Assembly (NCBI GenBank): GCA_964420065.1
Contig: CAYQQK010000003.1
Coordinates: forward strand, 84,564 to 148,563
Length of the DNA: 64,000 nt
Reading direction: 5' to 3'
DNA from: CAYQQK01 sp964420065
GTDB lineage: Bacteria > Bacillota > Dethiobacteria > DTU022
Shown: positions 26,118 to 35,063 of the stretch, in pieces
Numbering within the stretch: the first letter of the stretch is position 1
How the letters are laid out: every line of letters begins with the position of its first letter
The notes under the pieces: generated by a model
Databases searched by the model: none
Seen by the model: the letters and a program-made list of their open reading frames with translations, nothing else
Told to the model about the DNA's origin: nothing
Position numbers and translations under genes: made by a program

Positions 26118-27254
26118 ATGTCTAAACGGGATTACTACGAAGTGCTTGGGGTTGGCCGTGACGCCCCGCCGGAAGAGATCAAAAGGGCTTACCGGAAACT
26201 GGCCCGCAAGTACCATCCCGATTTTAATCCCGGCAACCCGGGAGCAGAAGAGAATTTCAAAGAAGTTAAAGAAGCCTATGATATTTTAAGTGATCCCCAA
26301 AAACGAACCGGTTACGATCAGTTTGGCCACCGGGCTGAAGTTTTTGGCGGTTTCGGACGACAGGCGGGAGGTTTTGGAGCGGATTTTGGCTTTGAAGATA
26401 TTTTTGAAAGTTTCTTTGGCAGTTTTGGCGGGGGAGTTGAGCGGCGTCGCCCGGGGCCGGAGCGGGGAACCGACTTGCGCCATGACCTGGAAATAACCCT
26501 GGAGGAAGCTTATCGTGGTGGAGAAAGGGAAATTTCGGTACCGCGAACCGAGGTCTGCCCCGAATGCAAAGGATCCCGTTGCCGGGGCGGGGCCAGGCCC
26601 GAAACCTGTCCCTCCTGCAAGGGCAGCGGGCAGCAACAGTTTACTCGCAGTACCGTATTTGGCCGGTTTATGAGCGTGCAGCCCTGCGGGCAGTGCCACG
26701 GCGAAGGGACAATAGTGATCGATCCTTGCCCACGGTGCCGGGCCCAGGGGCGGGTGGTGGTGGAACGACGCATTGTTTTGAAAATCCCGCCCGGTGTGGA
26801 CAGCGGTTCACGCCTGCGGGTGAGCGGGGGCGGTGAAGCGGGGTTCCGTGGCGGCCCGCCCGGTGATCTTTATGTTTTTATTACTGTCAGGCCGCACAAA
26901 CGCTTCCTTCGCGAAGGAGATGATATTGTTCTTGAACTTCCCGTTTCCATGACTCAGGCTGCCCTGGGAACCGAGCTGAAAACGCCCACCCTCGATGGCC
27001 CCGAGATCTTGCGTATACCGGCGGGGACACAACCGGGGACCGTGTTTCGCTTGCGGGGTAAAGGTATGCCCCGTCTGCGCGGTGGGGGCCGGGGTGACCA
27101 GCGTATACTGGTTCAGGTGGCGATTCCGAAACGGCTCAATACCCGTGAAAAAGAATTACTGCAAGAGCTCGCTTCCTTGAGGGGGGAGAGGAGCGGGGGC
27201 GGGGAGAAGGGTTTTATCGATCGCATGAAAGACGCTCTCGGGGGGACCTCCTGA
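26118..27254 (+). CDS. dnaJ: Hsp40 co-chaperone DnaJ
   Basis: 378 residues. J domain (1-70) with the HPD-bearing YHPDFNPG; a Gly/Phe-rich segment (FGGFGRQAGGFGADFGFEDIF); four zinc-site motifs CPECKGSRC, CPSCKGSG, CGQCHGEG, CPRCRAQG; C-terminal substrate domains. The first zinc motif departs from CxxCxGxG (KGSRC). ATG 26118 is preferred to 26106 for the MSKRDYYEVLG start. The gene prmA that usually sits between dnaJ and rsmE is not here. Confidence 0.97.
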   Translation: MSKRDYYEVLGVGRDAPPEEIKRAYRKLARKYHPDFNPGNPGAEENFKEVKEAYDILSDPQKRTGYDQFGHRAEVFGGFGRQAGGFGADFGFEDIFESFFGSFGGGVERRRPGPERGTDLRHDLEITLEEAYRGGEREISVPRTEVCPECKGSRCRGGARPETCPSCKGSGQQQFTRSTVFGRFMSVQPCGQCHGEGTIVIDPCPRCRAQGRVVVERRIVLKIPPGVDSGSRLRVSGGGEAGFRGGPPGDLYVFITVRPHKRFLREGDDIVLELPVSMTQAALGTELKTPTLDGPEILRIPAGTQPGTVFRLRGKGMPRLRGGGRGDQRILVQVAIPKRLNTREKELLQELASLRGERSGGGEKGFIDRMKDALGGTS

Positions 27255-27310
27255 CGAATTTACCAACGGGGGGAGAAGACCGGAGCGGCAGCGATAGGGG
27301 GCTTTTATAA

Positions 27311-28063
27311 CTGCACCAATTCTTTCTTGAAGGTCAGTTTTTGAAACCGGGAGGCGAGGCGGTCCTCTCCCCGGAAGACTCGCGCCATGCCGCGGCGGTC
27401 CTGCGCCTGAAAACGGGGCAAACAATCCGTGTCGGCGACGGGTGCGGCGCGGTTTTCAAGGGGACCGTCATTTCCGCCACCCCTTCCGCAGTTCGGATTA
27501 GCCTCGGCGAACCGCTTTTTGCAGCCGAACCTGCTTTTCAACTAACCCTGTTCCAGGCGTTGGTCAAGGGGGAAAAACTGGATCTGATCGTCCGTCAGGC
27601 GACGGAATTGGGAGTAAAACGGATCGTCCCGGTGTATACCGCGCGCAGCGTCCCCCGGTGGGATGAACGGAAGGAGTTGCGCCGCCTGGCACGGCTGCGA
27701 GCGATTTCCAGGGGGGCGGCGGCCCAATGTCGTCGTGCTGTGATCCCGGCGGTTGAACCGGTATGCTCACTTGTCCGGGCGATCGCGATCGCTTCCACCG
27801 GGGCCCTATTGTTTCCGTGGGAAGATGAACATAAAGTATCTCTGGGGGACTTGCTGCGGGAGACCGTCTTTCACGGTCCTGTTTCTGTCTTTACCGGTCC
27901 CGAAGGAGGCTTTACTCTGTCCGAGGCTGCGGCACTTGTTGCGGCGGGGGCAATACCGGTCCACCTGGGACCGCGAATTTTACGCTCCGAAACGGCGGCT
28001 GCGGTCGCATGTACACTGATCCAGGCAGTGCGGGGCGATCTTGAAAACGGGGAAATACAATGA
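27311..28063 (+). CDS. rsmE: 16S rRNA (uracil1498-N3)-methyltransferase RsmE
   Basis: SPOUT methyltransferase for m3U1498. The trefoil-knot region is clear: VFTGPEGGFTLSEAA and LGPRILRSETAAAVA near the end, and QALVKGEKLDLIVRQATELGV in the middle. The family's N-terminus (RNA-binding PUA-like barrel) is encoded in frame as LHQFFLEGQFLKPGG starting at CTG 27311, directly after an in-frame TAA. The only later start is TTG 27341, which would remove the conserved first strand. CTG initiation is therefore likely (250 residues), with AGGGGG nine bases upstream. Overlaps mtaB by four bases. Confidence 0.92.
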   Translation: MHQFFLEGQFLKPGGEAVLSPEDSRHAAAVLRLKTGQTIRVGDGCGAVFKGTVISATPSAVRISLGEPLFAAEPAFQLTLFQALVKGEKLDLIVRQATELGVKRIVPVYTARSVPRWDERKELRRLARLRAISRGAAAQCRRAVIPAVEPVCSLVRAIAIASTGALLFPWEDEHKVSLGDLLRETVFHGPVSVFTGPEGGFTLSEAAALVAAGAIPVHLGPRILRSETAAAVACTLIQAVRGDLENGEIQ

Positions 28064-29379
28064 AAACGGTGGCCTTTTACACACTGGGGTGCAAGGTGAA
28101 CTACGCCGAAACTGAATCGTTGCAGGCATTGTTTGAAAAAGCCGGTTACCGGATCACCGATTTTAAACAAAAAGCCGACGTTTACGTGATCAACACCTGT
28201 ACCGTAACCCGGATCAGTGATCATAAATCACGGAAAATGATCCGCCGGGCTTGCCGCCGCTTTCCCGACAGCCGGATTGTAGTGACCGGGTGCTATGCCC
28301 AGGGTTTTCCGGAAGAAATATGCCGCCTTGAGGGGATCGATCTGGTCATCGGAACCCACGGACGGGAGAAACTGCCCGCATTGCTTGAAACCTTGCCCCG
28401 GGGACAGATGCATAACCTGGTCCAACCTTTTCCCGCAAAAACCCTTTTTGAAAGGATGCCCCCGACGGCGCGTTACGGACGGACTCGTGGGTTTTTAAAA
28501 ATTCAGGAAGGGTGTCATGCCGGATGCAGTTATTGCATCGTCCCGTTTGTGCGCGGTCCGTTGCGATCACTTTCCCCCGACGAGGTCATGGAGCGAGCCC
28601 GCTGCATGGTGCGGGGCGGTTACCGGGAAATTGTTCTCACCGGGACTCATCTCGGTCTCTACGGCGCGGGGATCTCCGGGGTTAGTTTGGCCGGGCTGCT
28701 CGGAGAGTTGGAAACCGTTACCGGCCTGTCCCGCCTGCGGCTCAGTTCCCTCGAACCGGCCGATGTCACCGGCGAACTGGTGGAGCGGATCGTTCGATCA
28801 CCCCTGATCTGCCCTCACCTGCACCTGCCCCTGCAGAGCGGTGATGAAGAAATTCTGGAATGGATGGGTCGTAACTATACGGCCAGGGAATATGCTTACC
28901 TGGTGCGCTGGCTGCGGCAAAATAAACCCGATCTGGCCATCAGCGCCGACGTCATGGTGGGCTTCCCCGGGGAGAGTCCCCAACACCACCGTCGCAGCCT
29001 CGAATTTGTAGGGCGGATGGGATTCAGCTGCTTGCATGTGTTTATTTATTCCGCCCGCCCCGGCACCCCCGCCGCCTTGCTTCCCGATTCGACAAGCGCA
29101 GCCGAAAAAGAGAAGCGCAGCCGCGAAATGATCGCCCTGGGGCGGCAGGCCGCCCATATTTTCCGCCACCGCTTCATCGGAACGGTACAGGAAGTGTTGG
29201 TCGAACAGGTCCTCTCTTCTTCCCTTGCGGCAGGATTTACACCGCATTATCTCCGTGTCAAAATCCCTTTGAACGGCAAAGCAAACCCGCGGCGAGGTGC
29301 TCTCGTGCCGGTTTTGATCGAAAGTGAAAACGAAGAAATCCTGTTCGGCCGGGTGGACGGGTTTGGTTGCCAGGGCTAA
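28060..29379 (+). CDS. mtaB: tRNA t6A37 methylthiotransferase MtaB
   Basis: 439-residue radical-SAM enzyme that adds a methylthio group to t6A37 in ANN-decoding tRNAs. UPF0004 domain cluster Cys11, Cys47, Cys78; radical-SAM cluster Cys152, Cys156, Cys159 (GCHAGCSYC); C-terminal TRAM-like region. Translationally coupled to rsmE as in many Bacillota. Confidence 0.96.
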   Translation: MKTVAFYTLGCKVNYAETESLQALFEKAGYRITDFKQKADVYVINTCTVTRISDHKSRKMIRRACRRFPDSRIVVTGCYAQGFPEEICRLEGIDLVIGTHGREKLPALLETLPRGQMHNLVQPFPAKTLFERMPPTARYGRTRGFLKIQEGCHAGCSYCIVPFVRGPLRSLSPDEVMERARCMVRGGYREIVLTGTHLGLYGAGISGVSLAGLLGELETVTGLSRLRLSSLEPADVTGELVERIVRSPLICPHLHLPLQSGDEEILEWMGRNYTAREYAYLVRWLRQNKPDLAISADVMVGFPGESPQHHRRSLEFVGRMGFSCLHVFIYSARPGTPAALLPDSTSAAEKEKRSREMIALGRQAAHIFRHRFIGTVQEVLVEQVLSSSLAAGFTPHYLRVKIPLNGKANPRRGALVPVLIESENEEILFGRVDGFGCQG

Positions 29380-29422
29380 CCAAAAAGAGATTTTGTAAAA
29401 CATTGCCGGCCCATGATTGCCA

Positions 29423-29600
29423 GCGCAATTCCCGGATGAAATCCGGGACGATCGCCTCCAGATCATAGCCGGTTTTCCAGCCCCAGTCGGCCAGAGCCAC
29501 GGATTCGTCCATTGTTGTAAAGAACGTTTCCGGCAATGACAATCTGTTTTAGTTTCCCGGCGATAGCCAGATCAACATCCCGGTAAAGCCCCATCTTTTA
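29423..29600 (-). pseudogene. C-terminal remnant of an NAD-dependent epimerase/threonine dehydrogenase-like gene
   Basis: The minus frame from 29542 to 29423 reads MDESVALADWGWKTGYDLEA then IVPDFIRELR, which matches the conserved end of short-chain epimerase-type enzymes (the DDS-x-A-x3-WGWxPxYDL pattern of L-threonine 3-dehydrogenases). Only about 40 residues are recognisable and nothing of the Rossmann fold remains. An overlapping minus frame (29594-29463) has a ribosome-like GGGGGG and 43 codons but no recognised family. The rest of the 447-base gap to 29826 holds nothing else I can support. Confidence 0.4.
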
Positions 29601-29826
29601 CCCCCCGCCGGATTGACTGCCGGCAAGACCGGTATCGATTGAATACAATATATAGACAACCGGGTCATATTCCTGCCGGTTGTGAAAATATCTCTTCGTC
29701 CAGGCGGCTGTCTGGTGAGCCGGTAACCGCCACTTGTTTGGGGTGGCCTTGCGGTTGCCGGACATAAATGGACCGGCGGTGCATAGTAATGAGGTATAAA
29801 GACTTCTCCGGAAGGGGGAGGGGTGC

Positions 29827-30363
29827 ATGCGTCGTTTTTTGGTCATCGAGGCGCGGCGTTTGTTACCGTTAATGTTCCTGCTGGTTCTTCTTGTAAGCCT
29901 TTCCATTTACGATAATTTTTTCCGCATTGGACAGCCGGTGTTGCAGCCCGGGGACGAGGAAACAGCCAACGTTCTTACCTTCATTACCGCCGGGCGGGGC
30001 GAACTGGCTGCAGAAGCGTTTTTCGAGGTGATTCAGACCGGAGCGCAGTGGGTGGAATTGATGGAGGGCTGTTCCTACCTGCCTCATTATACTTTCAACG
30101 AGGCCTATGAAATGGCCGTAAGTGCCGTGAACAGCGAAATAAAGAACATCAGCATCTTTCCCCAAACGGATGGGATGGTGCAGGTCCAGGTGCGTGTCGA
30201 ACACCGGCCGCGTTCATACCATATCGTTACGGTGGAGCGAGAGCGCCTGGGTGAAGGGTCCCGCTGGCTTTTTCTCGATTCCGAAGATCGCGTTTTGGAT
30301 GAAGTAATCCTTCTTCCCGCCCCGGAAACGGAAGAACCTTCGGAAACCGGCAGCGAACTATAA
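29827..30363 (+). CDS. Hypothetical protein with N-terminal membrane anchor
   Basis: 178 residues, ATG after GGAAGGGGGAGGGG. One hydrophobic helix near residues 12-28 (LLPLMFLLVLLVSLSIYDNFF), then a mixed external domain (FITAGRGELAAEAFFEVIQTGAQWVELMEG) and an acidic tail. I do not recognise the family; a link to secreted protease-complex proteins was considered and not supported. It converges with the HAD gene, overlapping by six bases, and stands in an accessory stretch between mtaB and hinT. Confidence 0.65.
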   Translation: MRRFLVIEARRLLPLMFLLVLLVSLSIYDNFFRIGQPVLQPGDEETANVLTFITAGRGELAAEAFFEVIQTGAQWVELMEGCSYLPHYTFNEAYEMAVSAVNSEIKNISIFPQTDGMVQVQVRVEHRPRSYHIVTVERERLGEGSRWLFLDSEDRVLDEVILLPAPETEEPSETGSEL

Positions 30364-31137
30364 TGATCCGTGCGACCGGCGCATGGCTGCCGCCCCCCGG
30401 TACAGGAACGCCGCCAGATCCGCAAGGGAACCCCGGTAGAGGCTGTTGTCGGGCAGGCCAGCCTGATGGATCGGTTGATTATCAACCAGGAAGGTTTCCA
30501 TTCCGGCTTCGGCGGCAGCGATCATATCTTCACGCATATCGTTGCCGGCCATAAGGCACTCCGCCGGGGAAAAGCCAATCCGGGCCGCGATTTCCAGGTA
30601 GTAGGCTGGGTTAGGCTTGCAAAAATGCATGTTTTCAATGGTTGTGATGTAGTTAAAGTCAGATGGTTTTAACTCGCCCCAGGCCATGCGTTGTTCGATT
30701 GCGGTAAAAGGGAAAACAGGGTTGGTCGCCAAAACAATCACCAGCCCAGCCTGCCGGGCCGTTTCCAGAACCTGACGGGACTCCGGGCGGGGGCGGCTCC
30801 ATCGGTGCAGCTCCGGGTATTTTTCCCGGTAAAAGCGTTCGATAACCGGGGCAACCTTGATCCGGGGTTGTTTCAAGCGCCGGCAAAATTCGGCATAAAA
30901 TACCGTCTCATTGGTCCGCTTCGGGTCGGTATCCTCGATCATGGTCGTTGTTGCTTCCAAAACATAACGAATTACGGCTTTGCTCCCGGCGTAAACGGTA
31001 AAGAACGGGGCCAGGGCCTGCAGGTAAAGCGGAATGAAACGTTGCATTTCGATGTCAAGAAGGGTTCCATCCAGGTCCAACAAAACGGCTTTGTACCGAT
31101 CTCGTATGACACTGTTCTCATTATTGTTCGTCCTCAT
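30358..31137 (-). CDS. HAD-superfamily hydrolase (phosphatase)
   Basis: 259 residues from ATG 31137 (GAAAGGA nearby); the frame runs on to 31239 inside the next gene. Motif I is LLDLDGTLLD, motif II VLATNP, motif III lysine in FCKPNPAYYLEIA, motif IV LMAGNDMREDMIAA. A helical cap is inserted after motif I (phosphoglycolate-phosphatase-like class I). Substrate unknown. Last gene of the mnmH-ylbF-HAD minus-strand unit, overlapping ylbF by 17 bases. Confidence 0.88.
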   Translation of the reverse strand: MRTNNNENSVIRDRYKAVLLDLDGTLLDIEMQRFIPLYLQALAPFFTVYAGSKAVIRYVLEATTTMIEDTDPKRTNETVFYAEFCRRLKQPRIKVAPVIERFYREKYPELHRWSRPRPESRQVLETARQAGLVIVLATNPVFPFTAIEQRMAWGELKPSDFNYITTIENMHFCKPNPAYYLEIAARIGFSPAECLMAGNDMREDMIAAAEAGMETFLVDNQPIHQAGLPDNSLYRGSLADLAAFLYRGAAAMRRSHGSL

Positions 31138-31528
31138 CCTCGATCCTTTCCCCGTTTTCGCCCAACATTTCCTCCGGGGAGACAAGCAGATCCGGATCGA
31201 ATAAAAGTTCAAATGCTTCCGCAATTGTTTTCTGCACATCCTGCATTAACACCGACATCCGGTACTCCGCCTCGAGATAGTTCCGGATCAGGTTGTTCAT
31301 GCTGATAATTTGGTAAAGCCGTTCCTGCTTCTCCATTTGTTCTTCGGCTACATCAAGGCCGGCCATGACTTGCCGCTGCAGTTGCAGCTGTTGGCGACGG
31401 AAATCGAGAAGCATTTCTCTGGCCGGAGGATCGTTTTTTAATTCCTCCTGTGCAGTTTTAAGGCTGGAACACTCTTCCGATTCGCGGACTGCCCGAGCCA
31501 GGTAACGGGCCGCATCGTACGGGTTCAT
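31121..31528 (-). CDS. YlbF/YmcA-family protein
   Basis: 135 residues, almost wholly alpha-helical, with the YlbF-type core AREMLLDFRRQQLQLQRQVMAG and a long acidic C-terminal tail (ENGERIEDEDEQ). In B. subtilis YlbF, YmcA and YaaT form a complex that steers RNase Y in mRNA processing and development. Overlaps the mnmH stop by four bases. Here it is joined to mnmH rather than its usual neighbours; function by family only. Confidence 0.8.
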   Translation of the reverse strand: MNPYDAARYLARAVRESEECSSLKTAQEELKNDPPAREMLLDFRRQQLQLQRQVMAGLDVAEEQMEKQERLYQIISMNNLIRNYLEAEYRMSVLMQDVQKTIAEAFELLFDPDLLVSPEEMLGENGERIEDEDEQ

Positions 31529-32667
31529 TGAAACGAACCGCTCCTTCCTGTTTCCGTTCTGTATTGATCAGCCGGCGCCGGCGATGTGACAACCCCGGGG
31601 GCGGGTTTTTCGGGCCGGCCGTAACGCCGGTCAAGCCATCCGGTCAGTTCGCCGGCAGCCCGTGTCAGGTCACCCGTGTTTATTTCGGCCAGGTAAAGAT
31701 AACGCCCCGGTCGCGAGTCCAAGTATAGGTAGTCGTAATAGCCGGTGCAAAGCATTTCAGCAGCCGTGTGGTAGTCATCTGTTTCAAGTAGGGCGAGCAA
31801 CCGATCGGTGCCTTCCCGGCCCAGGCGCTGTTTCAGGGCTTGGACCGCTTCCTGAAGCTGCTTTTTTTCCACTGCGCTCGGGGATCGGGGCAGGTATTCT
31901 TCTACGATCCGTTTCACCCGTTCAGGCAGGGGGGCGGTAATGCGCAAGTGCACTCCGCGTTCCATGGCCCCGGTTAAAAAAGGGGGAAGGTGTATATCTC
32001 CAATCCGTTTTCCTTCTCCTTCCATGACAATGTAAGGAAAATGATGGAAGTGCTGTAGTTCTTGCAGCAGCAGTGCCTCAAAATCTTTTTGGGAACGGCG
32101 AAGGGGAAAGTTGATCGCACCGAAAACCGAACCGTGATGTTGTGCCAGTTCCTCCAGATCGAGGGCGGCGTAACCTCGCTCTCTTAAACGACGGATCAGG
32201 GCTGTTTTACCGACCCCGGTCAGGCCGCGCAAAATTACTGTTTCCTGTTCCAGGCGGTATTGTTGCAGGGACCGGTGGACATAACGGCGAAAGGCCCGAT
32301 AGCCGCCTTTCAGGCGCAAAGCCGGCCCTTGTAACAGGGCCAGGATCTGGCACAAACTCGCACTGCGCAACCCGCCCCGCCAGCAGTAAAAAAGCGGTGT
32401 CCGGTTTTCTGCGGCCGCATCTATCTCCATGACCATTCGTGGCAGCCTGCTCGAAACCAGTTGCAAGCCCGCCCGGCGTGCTTCGGCATCACCGCGGGAG
32501 TGGTAGATCGAACCGAGTTCTTTACGTTCGGCATCGTTGAGAAGGGGGATATTTATCGCTCCGGGGATGGAGGCCCGGGCAAATTCCGCCGGGGAACGCA
32601 CATCAATATAAACAAGGTCGTTTCGCGCAAGCGCTTCTTCGATGGTAATCCCCGGGGTTGACAACAT
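31525..32667 (-). CDS. mnmH: tRNA 2-selenouridine synthase MnmH (SelU)
   Basis: 380 residues. Rhodanese domain (1-125) with catalytic Cys95 in FYCWRGGLRS, then a P-loop domain with GLTGVGKT (148-155). It replaces sulfur at U34 of Lys/Glu/Gln tRNAs by selenium via a geranylated intermediate, using selenophosphate. Its presence implies selD somewhere in the genome. First gene of a minus-strand unit diverging from hinT; downstream ylbF overlaps it. Confidence 0.93.
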   Translation of the reverse strand: MLSTPGITIEEALARNDLVYIDVRSPAEFARASIPGAINIPLLNDAERKELGSIYHSRGDAEARRAGLQLVSSRLPRMVMEIDAAAENRTPLFYCWRGGLRSASLCQILALLQGPALRLKGGYRAFRRYVHRSLQQYRLEQETVILRGLTGVGKTALIRRLRERGYAALDLEELAQHHGSVFGAINFPLRRSQKDFEALLLQELQHFHHFPYIVMEGEGKRIGDIHLPPFLTGAMERGVHLRITAPLPERVKRIVEEYLPRSPSAVEKKQLQEAVQALKQRLGREGTDRLLALLETDDYHTAAEMLCTGYYDYLYLDSRPGRYLYLAEINTGDLTRAAGELTGWLDRRYGRPEKPAPGVVTSPAPADQYRTETGRSGSFQ

Positions 32668-32782
32668 GATTGCCGGTGTCCCTCCTTGAACAGATTATAG
32701 CCGATACGTATCGCTCGATGCAAGGCGGCTCCTGTTGTTTCATGGGGGAGGTCTAGATATTTTCCAACATGTTGCTCTGAAT

Positions 32783-32837
32783 ATTGCTCGAGCAATCGTG
32801 CCTTCTTCTTCTCAACAGGATCCCCCTGTGTTATAAT
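32783..32837 (+). promoter_or_regulatory. Promoter for hinT and perfect 14-bp palindrome in the mnmH/hinT divergent region
   Basis: TTCTCA (32809-32814) and TATAAT (32832-32837) are 17 bases apart and fit transcription into hinT. Upstream, ATTGCTCGAGCAAT (32783-32796) is a perfect palindrome positioned between the two divergent genes and could be an operator for either. Binding protein unknown. Confidence 0.45.
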
Positions 32838-32879
32838 CAAGGTTAGTTTCCTGTCATTATCGCGGCAGGAGGGGAAATA

Positions 32880-33242
32880 ATGGCTGCGGACTGTATCTTT
32901 TGCAGGATCATCAACAAGGAGCTAAAGGCGGATATCGTCTACGAGGATCAGGAAATAATTGCGTTTAAAGACGTCAACCCGGCTGCCCCGATCCATTTGC
33001 TGGTGATTCCGCGAAAGCATATTCCTTCCCTACTGGACCTAAAGGAAGCGGATGCTCTTCTGATCGGGCGGTTGCATCTTGTTGCAAACGATCTGGCGCG
33101 TGCCTTCAAGCTCGAAAGGGGAGGCTACCGCACTGTAGTCAACTGTGGGCCGGATGCGGGACAGGCCGTTTTTCACCTCCACCTCCACCTCCTGGGGGGC
33201 AAGCCGTTGTCGCAAAGCTTCGTCGAGGGGCGGGGTGTTTGA
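32880..33242 (+). CDS. hinT: HIT-family nucleotide phosphoramidase HinT
   Basis: 120 residues with CIFCRI zinc-type N-terminus and the histidine triad HLHLHLLGG (His99, His101, His103). Hydrolyses adenosine 5'-monophosphoramidates and related nucleotide conjugates. ATG after GCAGGAGGGG. Lies directly before rpsU as in other Bacillota. Confidence 0.95.
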   Translation: MAADCIFCRIINKELKADIVYEDQEIIAFKDVNPAAPIHLLVIPRKHIPSLLDLKEADALLIGRLHLVANDLARAFKLERGGYRTVVNCGPDAGQAVFHLHLHLLGGKPLSQSFVEGRGV

Positions 33243-33300
33243 GTGAAACGGTGCCCGGCATACCCCCGGGGAGTAGCGAGAGAGGGGGGTAGGATCGATT

Positions 33301-33480
33301 GTGGCTGTCATCAAAGTCGGTAAGAACGAGACTCTGGATAAGGCACTGAAACGTTTTAAACGGCAGTGCGCCCGTACCGGTGTTCTTTCGGAAGCACGGC
33401 GGAGACAACGTTATGAGAAACCCAGTGTCCGCCGTAAGAAAAAAGCGGAGGCCGCCAGAAAACGGCGTTTTTTCAAGTAA
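33301..33480 (+). CDS. rpsU: 30S ribosomal protein S21
   Basis: 59 residues from GTG 33301, reading VAVIKVGKNETLDKALKRF and ending in a basic helix KKAEAARKRRFFK. Matches S21, which aids 16S 3'-end and mRNA recognition. Short; sits between hinT and the nfeD gene, with an intrinsic terminator ten bases after its stop. Confidence 0.97.
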   Translation: MAVIKVGKNETLDKALKRFKRQCARTGVLSEARRRQRYEKPSVRRKKKAEAARKRRFFK

Positions 33481-33489
33481 GTCATTGGC

Positions 33490-33511
33490 CCGGCCTTCGG
33501 GCCGGTTTTTT
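33490..33511 (+). terminator. Intrinsic terminator after rpsU (UUCG tetraloop)
   Basis: CCGGCC-TTCG-GGCCGG followed by six Ts (33506-33511). The UUCG loop makes the hairpin very stable. Ten bases beyond the rpsU stop. Confidence 0.9.
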
Positions 33512-33590
33512 CATGCGGGGAAAAATCCCGGCCGGTGCCGTCCGTACCGGTTTGGAACAAAAATCTTTTACCCCGGAGGAGATTGAACGC

Positions 33591-34961
33591 ATGAGCAGGT
33601 TAGGCTGGGTGCGGTGCTTGTTCCGGATGATCCTCCCCGTGCTGATTTTATCTCTTTTGGCCGTTTCGGTGGGGGGAGCTGCAGCGGACGATCAGCCGGT
33701 TTTTGTGATTCCGGTCCGCGGTGTTATCGACGGAGGCACCGCAAGTTTCCTGAAACGATCTTTTCGAGAAGCGGCGGCGGAGGGAGCCGCTGCGGTAATC
33801 CTCGAACTGGACACCCCCGGCGGTTATGTTGCTACGGCAGAAGAGATCCGCTGGCTCATCGATGACTTTGTATCTCCGGTTTATGTATTTGTTCGACCCC
33901 GAGCCGTTTCGGCGGGAGCTTACCTGGCCCTGGTTGCGGACGGGATCTATATGGTTCCGGGGGCGACCATGGGTGCGGCGGAATTGCGTTTGCTTTGGGG
34001 AGAGCCGGTGGACGAAAAGGAACTGTCTCACTGGGAAGGGGAGATGCGGGCGGTAGCCGGGCGACGCGGGCGCGATCCTGAAATTGCGGCGGCAATGGTC
34101 CGGCGCGATCTTGGAGTGGAAGGCCTGGCGAAAAAAGGGGAGCTTTTAACCCTCACTGCGATCGAGGCGGAGGAAATTGGTTATTGTGAAGGGATCGTCA
34201 ACAGCCGGAATGAACTTATGCAGGCGGTCGGGCTTGACGGCCATCCGCTGGTAGAGCCGGCCCCTTCCTTTTGGGATCGCCTTGTAGCCTGGACCACCCA
34301 TCCTGTTTTTGCCACCCTGTTTTTGATTGTGGCAATCGGGGCCCTGGTTGTAGAGGTGTTAACCCCCGGGTTGGGTGCGGCCGGAGTGATCAGCCTGGCC
34401 GCCTTTGCCCTCTATTTTGGAGGCCACGTCGCGGCGGGCTCGGCCGAATATTGGGTGGTGATCCTCTTTGGTTTCGGCCTGATCATGCTTCTGGTGGAGG
34501 CTTTTATTCCGGGGTTTGGAATTTTTGGGATCACCGGAATTGCCGCCACCCTGGCCTCGATTGTCCTGGCGGCGGCCACGCTACACCAGGGTCTGATTAT
34601 GCTTTCGATTTCCCTGGTTTTGAGTGCGGTAATGAGTTACCTTCTGTTCCGGTTTTTATCCCGGCGTGGAGCTCTGCGTCATATTATCCTTGCCGATGAA
34701 GCACGGTCTGAACTGGGCTATGTGGCTCCGGCAGACTACCGGCATCTCCAGGGCGCCCGGGGCACCGCTCTTACTCCCTTGCGGCCCGCCGGAGCAGCGG
34801 AGTTTAACGGCGAACGGGCGGATGTGATCAGCGAGGGCCTTTTTATCCCCGCCGGGACGCCGGTTGAGGTGATCGCAATCGAGGGTGTGCGGGTGATCGT
34901 TCGCTCAATCCTTCACCCTGATTCCCGGCGAAGCGGTCGTGAAAACGCCGGCCGGGCTTAA
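33591..34961 (+). CDS. nfeD: NfeD-family membrane serine protease (long form)
   Basis: 456 residues from ATG 33591 with GGAGGAG upstream; the frame opens at 33513 without conservation. Signal peptide/anchor (about 8-32), a ClpP-like crotonase-fold protease domain with FVIPVRGVIDGGTASF, LELDTPGGYV and the nucleophile-type Ser107 in AVSAGAYLAL, then four helices and a C-terminal OB-fold NfeD domain. Works with the flotillin encoded next in membrane-domain maintenance. Ends one base before the next open frame. Confidence 0.92.
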   Translation: MSRLGWVRCLFRMILPVLILSLLAVSVGGAAADDQPVFVIPVRGVIDGGTASFLKRSFREAAAEGAAAVILELDTPGGYVATAEEIRWLIDDFVSPVYVFVRPRAVSAGAYLALVADGIYMVPGATMGAAELRLLWGEPVDEKELSHWEGEMRAVAGRRGRDPEIAAAMVRRDLGVEGLAKKGELLTLTAIEAEEIGYCEGIVNSRNELMQAVGLDGHPLVEPAPSFWDRLVAWTTHPVFATLFLIVAIGALVVEVLTPGLGAAGVISLAAFALYFGGHVAAGSAEYWVVILFGFGLIMLLVEAFIPGFGIFGITGIAATLASIVLAAATLHQGLIMLSISLVLSAVMSYLLFRFLSRRGALRHIILADEARSELGYVAPADYRHLQGARGTALTPLRPAGAAEFNGERADVISEGLFIPAGTPVEVIAIEGVRVIVRSILHPDSRRSGRENAGRA

Positions 34962-35063
34962 ATGATCAACCGTTACCGGTCCGGGTTTTGCAACCGCACC
35001 GGATGGGCCGGTTTTAAAAACAACCTGCGTGGAGCAATGAAAGGAAAAGGAGGTTGGATCCAG

